A stretch of DNA of 64,000 bases, taken from the NCBI GenBank assembly GCA_913778505.1, contig CAJYWD010000010.1, positions 36,140 through 100,139 of the forward strand, written 5' to 3'. Below are positions 24,874-34,940 of this stretch, in pieces (position 1 is the stretch's first letter; each line of letters opens with the position of its first letter). The notes below the pieces were generated by a model. It was given only the letters and a program-made list of their open reading frames with translations, was not told the origin of the DNA and made no database searches. The position numbers were made by a program, and so were the translations under genes. The stretch comes from an uncultured Chryseobacterium sp. (GTDB lineage Bacteria > Bacteroidota > Bacteroidia > Flavobacteriales > Weeksellaceae).

Positions 24874-27165
24874 ATGGAAAACGAAAAAAAAGGAATCTCA
24901 CAAATCACTGGAAACACCGAAATAAAACTTGGTGAAAAAACTTTTTATAAAGTTACGAGAATACACCGTATGGAAGACCACGATAAAGTAAAAAATGCAT
25001 TGTGGAAAATATACGTAAAAGAAAAAGGAAGTTGGAGAGAACTAAATCCCAATCCATCAGTTCCACCCAAAAAAGGAGACGAGGTTTCATATACAATTAC
25101 CAACCAAAGTTTAGTAGGTAAAGAATTGTTGGTGGAAGCCTACATCTACGAACCCGAAAAAACTGCTCCTCCCGGACTGAAAATAAAAGTGGTAGCAGGC
25201 GAAAAAAAGAAAATCCACAGAGTAGAGCTTTTTATGGTAGATGATACTCACATAAAAGAAGACACTGTTCTTAAATACAACCAAACAATAAAAGTAAAAG
25301 TCTATACGCAAAATATGCCAAGAGAACTTCTAAAGTTAACACTTTATGAAGACTATGCAGACGGAGGCGGACACAATCCCAAGAATAAAAAAAACAAAGT
25401 AGCCTATACAGAAAAGCGAACCAATGACAAAGGATTTTTATGGTATGAGTTTAAACTAAATACCGATTTTTCCAAGATTGCTAACGCAATGATGGACGGT
25501 AGTTCAGACAAACTGCACGAATATTACGTTTTGGTGGAGAGTGCAAAATATGGGAATAAAACCAGTAAAAACATAGAAGTAGAAAATCCTGATTATGTGG
25601 TTCATCAAACCTATGAAAACGGAAAAGTAACAGACCATAAAAACGGAAAAATATACGAGGGAGGTACAATTGAGGAAGTCATCATAAAAGGCAAATACAA
25701 AAAACAAATGGGAATCGACCCAATTCCCAATACCGGAAGAAGTGTGAGCATCGTAAGCGAACCGCCTGAAAAGAAAGAGGAGAAAGAGAAAAATAAATGC
25801 CCTAACTGCGATAAACCAATAACAGCAGAAGAATTGAAAACAATTTTTCCTAATGCTTCGGATACAAATTTAAAAGTTGCAGCCGATACATATTCAAAAT
25901 ATATGAAAGATTTGAAAATGAATACTTGCTGGAATAAAGCTCATTTTTTCGCGCAAGCTAAAGTAGAATCTGGAGATGCTCTTTCTTTAAAAGAAGGAGA
26001 AGGTTTTAATTATTATTGGGAGGCATTAATTGGTACTTTTAAAGCTTTCCAATCAAAAGAAGGAAGAGAGAAGGCAAAACTTTGGGGCAGAGCTATTAGA
26101 GATAGAAAAGATCCAAAAGCAGTTGATGTTTCTACAGAAACCCAAATCAAAATTGCCAACTATGCATATTCTCCCCCTGCTGCTAAAGCAAAAGAGTTAG
26201 GGAATACAAGCCCAAACGATGGTTGGAATTATCGTGGTAGAGGATTAATACAAGTAACAGGTAAAGCTTTTTATCAATATTGTAATCCATATACTTTAAA
26301 ATACAATAATATTGATGTCTTGCAAAATCCTGATGCTATAGGAGAAAGACTTGATTTGTGTGTTTCAAGTGGAATGATATTCTTCAAATGGAAGAAGATT
26401 AATGAACTAGCAAACAATACTAGGGATGTAAAAAATAAAATATGTCCATTGGTGGGAAATGATATAATTAGAAATGGTATTTCAAAAAATCATCAACCAA
26501 AACAAGATGCTTTTGATGATATCACTTCAAAAGTTTTTAAAATTGATGAATGTACTATTAATGGCGATAGCAAAAAGAAATCAGACAACAGTAAATGTCC
26601 AGAAGATTGTTCGCAATGCTTTGAATATGCGGATGTTTGGGAAAATCCTGAAATTAGTAGTGACAATGGAGGGAAAAATAATAATAGATATGGGTATAAT
26701 TCCTCAAGAGGACATAAAGGAATCGACATTCTATCAGGGCCAACATATAAAGAAATACATTCTATAATGTGTGGGGAAGTTGTTTCTTTAGTAAATTCTT
26801 TCAAAACCAATGAATATAGAAAATCTAGTTTGGGAAATACATTAATGATAAAATCAAAGACAAAAGATGGAAAAACGGTTTTTATCCTTTATTGTCATTT
26901 AGACAAAATATATGTAAAAAAAGGAGATAAAATTAAACATGGACAAAAGGTGGCTTTATCTGGCTCAACTGGAAATGCTTCTTTTTCAGGGCTTCCAAAT
27001 GGTGTAAAAGGTCATGGAATAGATAAAAAATATTGGCATTGCCATATTGAAGCAGCAACAAAAGGAGAAGGCTATAATAATTTTTATAGCTTAGGAAGTT
27101 ATAGAATAAAAGCAGAAGACTATATGAAAACAAAATTTGATAAAGATGGAAATGCAATTAAATAA
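24874..27165 (+). CDS. Putative secreted effector: GH19 plus M23 peptidoglycan hydrolase
   Basis: A 763-aa protein without signal peptide. Residues 1-240 form repeated Ig-like beta domains as in other DUF4280-linked effectors. Residues ~310-540 are a GH19 lysozyme/chitinase domain (HFFAQAKVES with the likely catalytic Glu365; GRGLIQVTGK at 455-464). Residues ~600-745 are an M23/LytM peptidase with zinc motifs HKGID (614-618), YCHLD and HCHIE (His722, His724). It can therefore attack both glycan and peptide parts of peptidoglycan. Encoded directly after a PAAR-like gene and overlapping a lipoprotein gene, it is best read as an anti-bacterial contractile-system effector. Delivery is inferred. 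Confidence 0.88.
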   Translation: MENEKKGISQITGNTEIKLGEKTFYKVTRIHRMEDHDKVKNALWKIYVKEKGSWRELNPNPSVPPKKGDEVSYTITNQSLVGKELLVEAYIYEPEKTAPPGLKIKVVAGEKKKIHRVELFMVDDTHIKEDTVLKYNQTIKVKVYTQNMPRELLKLTLYEDYADGGGHNPKNKKNKVAYTEKRTNDKGFLWYEFKLNTDFSKIANAMMDGSSDKLHEYYVLVESAKYGNKTSKNIEVENPDYVVHQTYENGKVTDHKNGKIYEGGTIEEVIIKGKYKKQMGIDPIPNTGRSVSIVSEPPEKKEEKEKNKCPNCDKPITAEELKTIFPNASDTNLKVAADTYSKYMKDLKMNTCWNKAHFFAQAKVESGDALSLKEGEGFNYYWEALIGTFKAFQSKEGREKAKLWGRAIRDRKDPKAVDVSTETQIKIANYAYSPPAAKAKELGNTSPNDGWNYRGRGLIQVTGKAFYQYCNPYTLKYNNIDVLQNPDAIGERLDLCVSSGMIFFKWKKINELANNTRDVKNKICPLVGNDIIRNGISKNHQPKQDAFDDITSKVFKIDECTINGDSKKKSDNSKCPEDCSQCFEYADVWENPEISSDNGGKNNNRYGYNSSRGHKGIDILSGPTYKEIHSIMCGEVVSLVNSFKTNEYRKSSLGNTLMIKSKTKDGKTVFILYCHLDKIYVKKGDKIKHGQKVALSGSTGNASFSGLPNGVKGHGIDKKYWHCHIEAATKGEGYNNFYSLGSYRIKAEDYMKTKFDKDGNAIK

Positions 27166-28240
27166 GATACTTTTTATATGTTTAATTTTTTTATTTGCTT
27201 GTAAAGGGGATGCACAAGAAAATAAGAATATAAAAAAAGACAGTAAACTTGTTGAAAAAACATATAATTTCTTCGACAAAAAGTACGAAGCCAAGTATTC
27301 AATGGTAGTGGATGAATCTACACCAACAGACCATCCTATACAAACATTTTTGGATTGTAATGACAGTTATTTTACAATTCATTATGTCCCTAAATCACCA
27401 GAACTCAAAGCATTTTGGAGTGAAGACTATTTAAACATTTATGATATAGATAACTTAGATTCTGATAAAGAAAGTATCGAAATAGGAAAAAAAATAGATA
27501 ACAACTTAACTGATTATGTTATTTTCTGCTACTACGTTCCTTCAAAATTTTTAAAAACTAACTCTGTATGTTCAGAGGAAAGTGTTTATTTGGATGACAA
27601 GACTGATGCAAAAATTTACTATTACAGCCCTCAAGAAAAAAAATGGAACCAAATTAGTAACGAAAAATCAAGTATCCTTCCAAAAATTCCTGATTCAAAA
27701 TACTTTATTAATAAATTTCCTAACTTCTTTAAAACAGAAAAGTTAGTTCAAAATAGTTCTATATTATCACAAAAAGAACAAAGCTATAAGATACTTCTTG
27801 AAAAAATAGTGGACATTAATCAAGACGGTAAAATGGATAAAATACTTGTCTATGGTACAGAATGGAAAAATCAACCAGAACCCTCAGATTTTAAAACGTA
27901 TAAAATTGTTATCAATTTGAGTAATAATAACTCATTCCGAACTTTCACAAACAACAAAATTATTGAACCATACTATCCAAACAATGTAGCATCAGGATTT
28001 TCCGATGTCAAAGTAAAAGACAGTTATTTTACTATAGAACAAGCCAATGGCGGAGGTGGAAGTATTGTTAACAGTTTTACAACTTTTAAATATAATAAAC
28101 AAAAAAATGAAATTTATCTATATAAATATTCAACAATTACTATTCAGCAATCTTCAGGAGACGAAGAAACATCAGAACTAACAACAAAAAATTTCGGAAT
28201 TATACCTTTTGAGTCTTTCGATATTGAAAATTTAAACTGA
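27152..28240 (+). CDS. Lipoprotein, possible immunity protein for the wall-degrading effector
   Basis: A 362-aa lipoprotein: MQLNKILFICLIFLFAC (lipobox LFAC), then a long soluble domain. The C-terminal part has VDINQDGKMDKILVYG and FSDVKVKDSYFTIEQANGGGG, a pattern I know from bacterial proteins of unknown function. The start codon used here overlaps the effector stop by 14 nt; an ATG 15 nt further upstream is also in frame. A periplasm-facing lipoprotein translationally coupled to a peptidoglycan hydrolase is what an immunity protein should look like; this role is inferred. Confidence 0.75.
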   Translation: MQLNKILFICLIFLFACKGDAQENKNIKKDSKLVEKTYNFFDKKYEAKYSMVVDESTPTDHPIQTFLDCNDSYFTIHYVPKSPELKAFWSEDYLNIYDIDNLDSDKESIEIGKKIDNNLTDYVIFCYYVPSKFLKTNSVCSEESVYLDDKTDAKIYYYSPQEKKWNQISNEKSSILPKIPDSKYFINKFPNFFKTEKLVQNSSILSQKEQSYKILLEKIVDINQDGKMDKILVYGTEWKNQPEPSDFKTYKIVINLSNNNSFRTFTNNKIIEPYYPNNVASGFSDVKVKDSYFTIEQANGGGGSIVNSFTTFKYNKQKNEIYLYKYSTITIQQSSGDEETSELTTKNFGIIPFESFDIENLN

Positions 28241-28340
28241 TAACAATATAAACACAAATGATATCTATTAACGTTGAATAGATAAATTACATCATATTAT
28301 TTCCTATATTTGATGAAACTAACCTAAAAAACACAAGATT

Positions 28341-29069
28341 ATGCCATCAACATCAGAAGTTGGACACGCCAAAAATGTAGCAAATTTTGCAGACCTCATT
28401 GCCTATTGCACCGCATAAGGAACAACCTACAATCCGCCAAAACCTACATTACAAATTGCATCCCTTACTACCTTACTTTCTTCGGCACAAACTGAACTTT
28501 CCAGCGTCACTACTGCAAAAAATATTTTCGATACCGCAACAGGAGACCGCCAATTAGCATTTGAACCCCTCAAATCTTTAGCCACCAAAATTTTTAATTT
28601 TCTTTCCGTGACAGATGCAACGGAACAAACCATCGCAGATGCCAAAACAATCAACAATAAATTGCAAGGAAGAAGATCGGGAACAGTTTCGGAAACTCCA
28701 CCAACAGAAGGAGGAACGCCACCAAATACCGTTTCCGTTTCTCGCCAAAGTTACGATATGCTTACCGAAAACTTTTCTGCATTGATAGATTTAGTGTCTT
28801 CTGTTTCGTCATATACTCCTAACGAAACCGAACTTACAACCGCTTCACTCACCACATTTCACGGAAATTTAAAAACTGCTAATACAAACGTAACTAAGGC
28901 AGAAGTCGCATACAGCAATGCAAGAATTTCGAGAGATACAGTACTTTATTCTGATGATACAGGTTTGGTAGATATCGCATCCGATGTTAAAAAATATGTA
29001 AAAGCAGTATTCGGTGCAACCTCTTCCGAATACAAACAAGTAAGCGGTATCAAATTTACAAAACCATAA
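28341..29069 (+). pseudogene. Copy 1 of a paired hypothetical family, internal stop
   Basis: From ATG 28341 the frame reads MPSTSEVGHAKNVANFADLI, then meets TAA at 28416. Beyond it the same frame continues without break (GTTYNPPKPTLQIASL through VKKYVKAVFGATSSEYKQ) to the stop at 29069, 242 codons in all. The protein would be helical, with paired Thr/Ser/Ala-rich segments and a PPTEGG linker. A shorter product from GTG 28608 is possible. The paralogue at 29811 shares the start and end motifs. Function unknown; it sits just downstream of the effector module. Confidence 0.75.
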
Positions 29070-29101
29070 AAGGATTAAATAAAACCCATAATTAAAGAAT
29101 A

Positions 29102-29765
29102 ATGAAAAATTTAATTTTAATTCTAATTCTAATTCTAATTTTATTATCCTGTAAAAAAAATAATAATAAAATCTACAAAACAGAACTTGTTTTGAGAACT
29201 TCTCTAAGTGATACAATAAAGAAGAATAATTATGAAAATAGAAGTTTAGATGAACTCAATCTTCCCTACTGTTTCAAAATTGATACCTTGCCTAAAAGCA
29301 ATTATTATCAAACAAATTTAGATACATTTTTAATTCACCATAATTTAAAAAAGAATAATTTATTAGAAGAAAATAAAAAATTTCATAAAAACACTGTAGA
29401 TTTTGTATCAGCTAAACAATCTAATTATATGCAATATCCTTATGATGGAAAGGCTTATGCGTTTAAAAAAAATAATTATTAACAATAAAATTACTGCTTT
29501 TCTTTATGCATATTTATTTGATTCCGAAATGACTCAACCACGAATAGAAATTCAAACTTTCGATAATAATAAAAAAAATATTGATAATCTCATAATTGCA
29601 TCTACTTTTAGTAATGAGTGTAGTGGATATAGAGATTTTTGTATAAATCAAAATAAAATAATTACAATTAATAATTATTACTATTGTAGTGATATTGATA
29701 CAGAATATAAAAATCAATATAAATTTAAAATAACTGACAATGGCAGATTTATTTTCACGGAATAA
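29102..29765 (+). pseudogene. Lipoprotein gene split by a frameshift at A8
   Basis: The first frame begins MKNLILILILILILLSC (lipobox ILLSC) and runs to a stop at 29482. The second continues NKITAFLYAYLFDSEMTQPR to 29765. The switch point is an A8 run at 29465-29472 (GTTTAAAAAAAATAATT), so loss or gain of one A explains it. The signal peptide is encoded by repeats of TTCTAA (29115-29138). It may be a second immunity-like lipoprotein of the effector block. A sequencing error cannot be excluded. Confidence 0.7.
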
Positions 29766-29810
29766 ATTACTATATTTTGTTTAATGTTTAACCTTAAAAA
29801 CCAAATGTTT

Positions 29811-30523
29811 ATGCCAAGAACATCCGAAGTAGGGCACGCCAAAAATGTCGCAAATCTACAAAAACTTAAAGTACAGGTCAACGTTTACACGCTCTACAAT
29901 CCACCAATTGACATTAAGGTTGCAAATCTGCAAACGCTTTTTACCAACGCTTCAGCAAAACTCGCAAAAGTTGAAGAAAAACGCAATGCCAACAAAAATG
30001 CCATTACCATTCGCCAAAACGCTTTTGTAAATCTAAAATCAACCTGCACCCGAACCATGAATCTATTAGAAATTTTAGGATTACCACAAGGAACAATTGA
30101 CCAAGCCAAATCCTTAAACCGTACTATTCAAGGCGGACAAAAGAAAACCACTACTCCACCAGAAGGTGGACAACCAACAAACACCGTTTCTACATCGAGA
30201 TAATCTTACACTCAACAAGCCGACAACTTCGGAATTTTATTGCAGTTGTTAGCCACAATTCCAACTTATACACCCAACGAAGACGATCTAAAACTACCAA
30301 ATCTTACCAAGCATCATTGATGAGTGCAACGAAATCCGTTGACCAAACCGAAGCCGAACTCAACGCAAAACTCACAGAAAGAGACCAAATCCTATACGCA
30401 GACGAAACCGGTTTATATTCTCCATCGCCCAAAACGTAAAAAAATACGTCAAAAGCCTCTACGGTGTAACCTTTCAAGAATACACACACAGTCTCTGCAA
30501 TAAAATTTACTTCTCAGATTTAA
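29811..30523 (+). pseudogene. Copy 2 of the paired hypothetical family, heavily broken
   Basis: It begins MPRTSEVGHAKNVANLQKL and reads to TAA at 30201, where the paralogue has Gln (SRQSY against SR-stop-SY), i.e. a CAA to TAA change. The remainder (SYTQQADNFGILLQLL, YQASLMSATKSVDQTEAEL, AQNVKKYVKSLYG) needs further frame changes near 30290, 30425 and 30490 before ending KFTSQI-stop at 30523. It is clearly a decayed duplicate of the gene at 28341. Confidence 0.8.
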
Positions 30524-30617
30524 TATTGGTGCAGGAAGTTTTCCAACGCCCCAAAAGAAATCCACCTGAACCGCAAAAAAAAGTCAACAAACTATTTCAC
30601 AAAATTGAAACTTTGAT

Positions 30618-30639
30618 TATTTTTGGACAAAAAATTGTC
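30618..30639 (+). promoter_or_regulatory. Promoter and likely operator of the XRE gene
   Basis: TATTTTTG (30618-30625) fits TAnnTTTG. It is immediately followed by GACAA-AAAA-TTGTC (30626-30639), a 5-bp inverted repeat that covers the expected transcription start. This position suggests autorepression by the regulator encoded 12 nt downstream. Confidence 0.55.
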
Positions 30640-30650
30640 AATACAAAAAT

Positions 30651-30971
30651 ATGTCAAGAAATATGACTTCTTTCGGTGAAACTATCAAGCAACTGCGGTT
30701 AGACAGAAAACTAACCCAGAGAAATGTTGCGACTTTGTTAGACATTGACACGTCCGTCCTTTCAAAATACGAAAAGAATAAACGCCAACCGTCCGAAGAG
30801 CAAATCGAAAAATTTGCAGAAATATTTAATGTGGATAGCAACACATTGAAATTTGAAGTTGTGACCGACAAAATTGCCAATCAATTCGTTGAAGATAACA
30901 TTGATTCTAAAACGGTAAGAGTAGCAGAAAAAAAGGCAGAGTACATAAAACTAAAAAAGAAAATTTCTTAA
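30651..30971 (+). CDS. XRE-family regulator of the restriction-modification locus
   Basis: A 106-aa protein with an N-terminal HTH_3 domain (residues ~8-63: TIKQLRLDRKLTQRNVATLL, VLSKYEKNKRQPSEEQIEKF) and a charged C-terminal helix (EKKAEYIKLKKKIS). Its size and place directly before the RM gene (12-nt gap) fit a controller protein that times restriction after entry into a new host. A second in-frame ATG lies four codons downstream. Confidence 0.85.
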   Translation: MSRNMTSFGETIKQLRLDRKLTQRNVATLLDIDTSVLSKYEKNKRQPSEEQIEKFAEIFNVDSNTLKFEVVTDKIANQFVEDNIDSKTVRVAEKKAEYIKLKKKIS

Positions 30972-30983
30972 ATAAATACAGAA

Positions 30984-33151
30984 ATGACAAAAACATTTTC
31001 ACAAGTAAAGTTAGATTTTGACAGAAAATATACGACCGCAATTGAGTTCGATAATTTTTTGCCAGAGCATTTGACTATTACTAAGAAAACAACATTAAAG
31101 AAAAAAAACGGGAGTAACAACGAGCAATATTACAAATGGCAGTTTTTTTATTCTTTGGTTTATTCGGGAATGTACTCTAAAGATTACATTGGAACAGAAG
31201 CATATTTTCCAAAAGGAAACAAAAATTCTGCACCTATAAAATTTGACGGAGCAATTTTTGACGACACAAATTGGTTTGAACATTACAAAGAATATCACAA
31301 CAATAAAAGCCAAGCATCACTTGATTGGTTGAGAAATCATATCATTGCTGTAATTGAAATTAAAAAAGAAAACAGTAAAGATGTTGAAACTGTATGGAAT
31401 CAACAACTAAAACCAGCTTTAAAAGAATCAGAAAATGATTTTTGCCTTGGAGTTTTATACGATACCGAAAGACTTTACCTTTTCAAAAAGCAGGAAGGTA
31501 AATTTCTACGTTTAAATGAAGGTTATAATACAAAAAAAGAGGCAAGTCAAACTAAAGATCTACAGCTACATTTAACGGATTCGTACAATACAATTCCGAC
31601 ATATGAGCAATTGTATCAAAAAATCTATCATCCAAAAATAGACCGTAGTAAAAGGACTATTGACCACTTGGAAATAATCAGTGGTGTTTACAGTACTCAA
31701 CTTACTGACGGCATTTCTGCGATTTTGCGAACAATGGACAAAGTGAGTTTAAAAAATCAACGTGGTTATGAGATACTAATCCAAATCATCGCTTTAAAAA
31801 TCTATGATGAAAAACGAAGTGCAAAAATCAGTTCGTTCCTTGATTGGTATAAATCCGATTCAGAGAAAGAACGCTTGGACTTATTATTTTTCGTAACTGA
31901 CAGAGAACGAAACTACGTTGATTTATCTGATGATGAAATTCAATCATTCATTAACAGAATGAGAGAATTATACAATGAAGCATCGCAAGAATATCAATTT
32001 ATTTTAAAACGAGTTGATACAGAAACGATAAATTGGCAAAGAGAGGAACACATCAAAATCATAGCAGAAATTGTTCAACAATTTCAAGATTATAGTTTGT
32101 AAAATCGCATAAGACAGATTTATATCAAATCGTTTTTCATAAATTCGCAAGCGAATTTTCAAAAGCAGAAAAAGGACAATTTCTTACCCCTATTCCGATT
32201 ATCGACTTTTTAGTACAAATCGTTAATCCCAGAAGTACGGAAAAAATAATTGACCCGACATCAGGAATCGCTGATTTCCTTTCAGTTTCTTACGTCAATT
32301 CCGAATCTAAATTGGACGATAATAACATTTACGGCTTAGATAACGATGAGCAAATGGTTATGCTTGCACAACTTAATATGCTCTTGAATGGTGATGGAAA
32401 CGCAAGATTAAAACACAAACCAGATTTAGGTTCTATAACTTGGAAATTTGATGACCGAGATAATTTAGTAGAGCTAAATTCCAAATTACACAAAACAGGA
32501 AATTGGGACAATTGGAAGAATCAGACTAAACTCAAAAAATTCGATGTCGTTCTGACAAATCCACCATTTGGTGAAGATAGAGCATTTGAACCAAAAGATT
32601 CTAAAGAAAAAGAACTTATTGAGTGTTATGAAATGTGGAATTTGTATGGAGGAAAAAAAATTGATTTAGGTGTAGTTTTTTTGGAAAATGCGTACCGCAT
32701 TTTAAGAGATAATGGAAGAATGGGAATTGTATTATCTAACTCTATCGCTTCGATAGATACACATAAACAAGCGAGAAAATGGTTAATGGAAAAAATGAGA
32801 ATAGTTGCAATTTTCGATTTACCTGCAAATGTATTTGGAGAAACGGGAGTAAATACTTCTGTTATTGTTGCATATAAACCTAAAGAAAAAGAACTAGTAA
32901 AACTAAAAGAACAGAATTATCAAATATTTTTCAGAGGAATAGATAAAGTTGGGTATGAAGTAAAAACAAGCAAAAGAGTTCGATTTTTTTCACCAATATA
33001 TAAAGTAAATTTTGAGACATTTGAAACCGTAATTGATGATGAAGGACGTGTAGTTTTGGATGAAGATTTTTCAGAAACAATAAGGTCATTTAAAGATTGG
33101 TGTAAAGGACAAGAAAAAACACTTAAAGATTTATTTATAAAAACGAAATAA
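30984..33151 (+). pseudogene. BcgI-like restriction-modification (RM) subunit, frameshifted
   Basis: The first frame (372 aa) has a nuclease-like N-terminus with Asp88 (IKFDGA) and Glu125-x-Lys127 (VIEIKKE), resembling HsdR_N-type PD-(D/E)xK domains, then a helical linker. Near 32097 the frame changes by one base (AGTTTGTAAAATCG). The next frame is an N6-adenine methyltransferase: GQFLTPIPIIDFLV, the SAM motif DPTSGIADFL, catalytic NPPF at 32558 and a C-terminus typical of HsdM. Repaired, it would be ~722 aa, nuclease plus methylase in one chain with a separate S subunit, as in BcgI. A TTG at 32312 could start only part of the methylase. Probably inactive for restriction. Confidence 0.82.
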
Positions 33152-33153
33152 TA

Positions 33154-34653
33154 ATGAGCTATATAAAAACTCCTGAATCGATTTCCTTTAAGTCTATTGA
33201 AGATAAGGACTACACTTTATCTTCATCACAATATATGGACTTGATAATGCCAAACGAAAACTTTGTATATGTTCGTGATTTTTTATCACGTCCTTTAAAA
33301 AGAATCGACTTAGGAAATGAGGTGGGGAGTATTAATTATATTGGTAAATCAACACATTATTTTATAAGAACCAAAGCATTACAATCGCATTCATTTTTAC
33401 CTGAAATTTCGAATGAAACCACATTGCCCATAATACCAAATAGTTTTGTTAATCAAAATCTCAAAAAAGGAGATTTACTTATTTCAAAAGATAGCAATAT
33501 CGGAGAGATTGTAATCTTAGATAAAGATTATCCTGATTATATGACTTCAGGAGCTATATATAGACTTCCTGTTGAAAGTCAAAAATATTATTTACTATCT
33601 TTCATTAAACATTCTATATTTAGAGAGCAATTAGATTTTATGGTTCCAAAAGGAGCTACAATCCGACACGCAAAAACAATGTTTTTAGATTGTAAAATTC
33701 CTATTCCAAACAGAAACAAAGAGGCAACTATAAACTTCATTGAAGTACTTACACAAGCGATTATTAATAAAGAATTATTAATAAAGAAAAAACACAGTGA
33801 AATTTTAAGAACATTTGAAGAGGAATTAGCAAACAATCAAAAAGATACAAGTTTCGTATTTAAGATGCCTACTCTTAATGAAATTGAGGAAGTCGGTCGT
33901 TTGGATACTTCAAGATATTCTCGAAAGTATAAAGAATTTGAATTTCAGATAAATAACTACAAATTTGGTTCATTTAAACTTTCAGACTACGGTTACAATG
34001 TAAAGAGAGGACAAAATCTTCAAATCTCAAATATTGGACAAAGTTATTATTCAAATAATCATATAAAAGGATTCTATAAGCTAGCTGTATCTTCAAATTT
34101 TTCAGAATATTCAACGGTTGAAAAATTCACATACTTAGGCAATCCTAAAAATTTATCAACTATTAATCAAGGTGATATAATTTTTTCCGCAAGAGGAGCT
34201 CAATTTGGTAGAGTAATTGTTTTTCCTGAGAATGTCGAAAATACAATTACAAATATTGACAGTTTAGTCATAAGTAATAAAAGTACAAATATTGAACGAA
34301 GTATATTTATAGCAATGTTCTTAAATATGCTACGTTGGAATAAACATATTTATGATATTGCAATAACAGGTTCGGGAGCAAACAGCTTAACTCAATATCA
34401 ATCAAATGATATCAACTTTCCAAACTTTCCAGACGATAAAGTTAAAAAAATCTCCAACTTGTATTATAATTCAACAATTAATTATGATTCAAAAAAGTGG
34501 GCGTTAGATAATTTCCTACAAAATGACACTAAATATAATGAACAAGCTGGAATTTATGAATTAGATAAAACAATGAAACAATTAAAATCAAAATTGAATT
34601 CAGCAATTGATAATATTGTAAATGACAAACCTGTAAGAATTGAGTTTAGTTAA
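33154..34653 (+). CDS. Restriction-modification specificity subunit (S)
   Basis: A 499-aa protein with two target-recognition domains: TRD1 (~residues 35-200, with NQNLKKGDLLISKDSNIGEI and VPKGATIRHAKTMFLDCKIP) and TRD2 (~265-450, with INQGDIIFSARGAQFGRV and TGSGANSLTQYQSNDINFP). Coiled-coil helices follow each (AIINKELLIKKKHSEILRTF; TMKQLKSKLNSAIDNI). It starts 2 nt after the RM gene stop, so the genes were co-translated. It would give the complex a two-part DNA target; the target itself cannot be read. Confidence 0.88.
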   Translation: MSYIKTPESISFKSIEDKDYTLSSSQYMDLIMPNENFVYVRDFLSRPLKRIDLGNEVGSINYIGKSTHYFIRTKALQSHSFLPEISNETTLPIIPNSFVNQNLKKGDLLISKDSNIGEIVILDKDYPDYMTSGAIYRLPVESQKYYLLSFIKHSIFREQLDFMVPKGATIRHAKTMFLDCKIPIPNRNKEATINFIEVLTQAIINKELLIKKKHSEILRTFEEELANNQKDTSFVFKMPTLNEIEEVGRLDTSRYSRKYKEFEFQINNYKFGSFKLSDYGYNVKRGQNLQISNIGQSYYSNNHIKGFYKLAVSSNFSEYSTVEKFTYLGNPKNLSTINQGDIIFSARGAQFGRVIVFPENVENTITNIDSLVISNKSTNIERSIFIAMFLNMLRWNKHIYDIAITGSGANSLTQYQSNDINFPNFPDDKVKKISNLYYNSTINYDSKKWALDNFLQNDTKYNEQAGIYELDKTMKQLKSKLNSAIDNIVNDKPVRIEFS

Positions 34654-34661
34654 TCCCAACA

Positions 34662-34725
34662 CTTGGTAGCACATTTGCATTTTCCAACTGCACAAAGCCA
34701 ATAAAAATGCAAAAGAGCTACCAAG
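34662..34725. repeat. Second hairpin family, copy 2
   Basis: CTTGGTAGCACATTTGCATT (34662-34681) pairs with the arm ending at 34725 (AATGCAAAAGAGCTACCAAG) except at the same two positions that mismatch in copy 1. It starts 9 nt after the S-subunit stop codon and is preceded by CCCAAC, also found near copy 1. Confidence 0.75.
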
Positions 34726-34784
34726 CCAACGCAAAACAGATAGACAAAGTGAACAATCATTTCAAACCTTAAAAAGGGGCGGTC

Positions 34785-34920
34785 GCATAACAAGGTATTG
34801 CCAAAAGCGGGGCAAAACCGCTTCAATTGGATATTTGTGCAAGGTTCAACATTCGTTCTTCGATTGGACTTTTGTGCTAAAAAATCCGCCACATCGCCAA
34901 GCAGCAAAACGTTGGAGTTC
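34785..34920 (+). repeat. attC-like site 3
   Basis: A 136-bp palindrome. Left end GCATAACAAGGTATTGCC, right end GGCGA-side arm CGCCAAGCAGCAAAACGTTG then GAGTTC. The loop contains GGTTCAACATTCGTTCTTCG and GGACTTTTGTGC like the other sites. The left end GCATAAC matches the complement of the preceding cassette start (GTTATATGC at 24108) with a 2-nt gap. Confidence 0.75.
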
Positions 34921-34940
34921 AGGCTAAAAAAACGACACTT

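Noticed and set aside
34650..34907. An 85-codon minus-strand frame over site 3 and the second hairpin family.
   Set aside because: It reads through two palindromes, has no family features and is better explained by the repeats.
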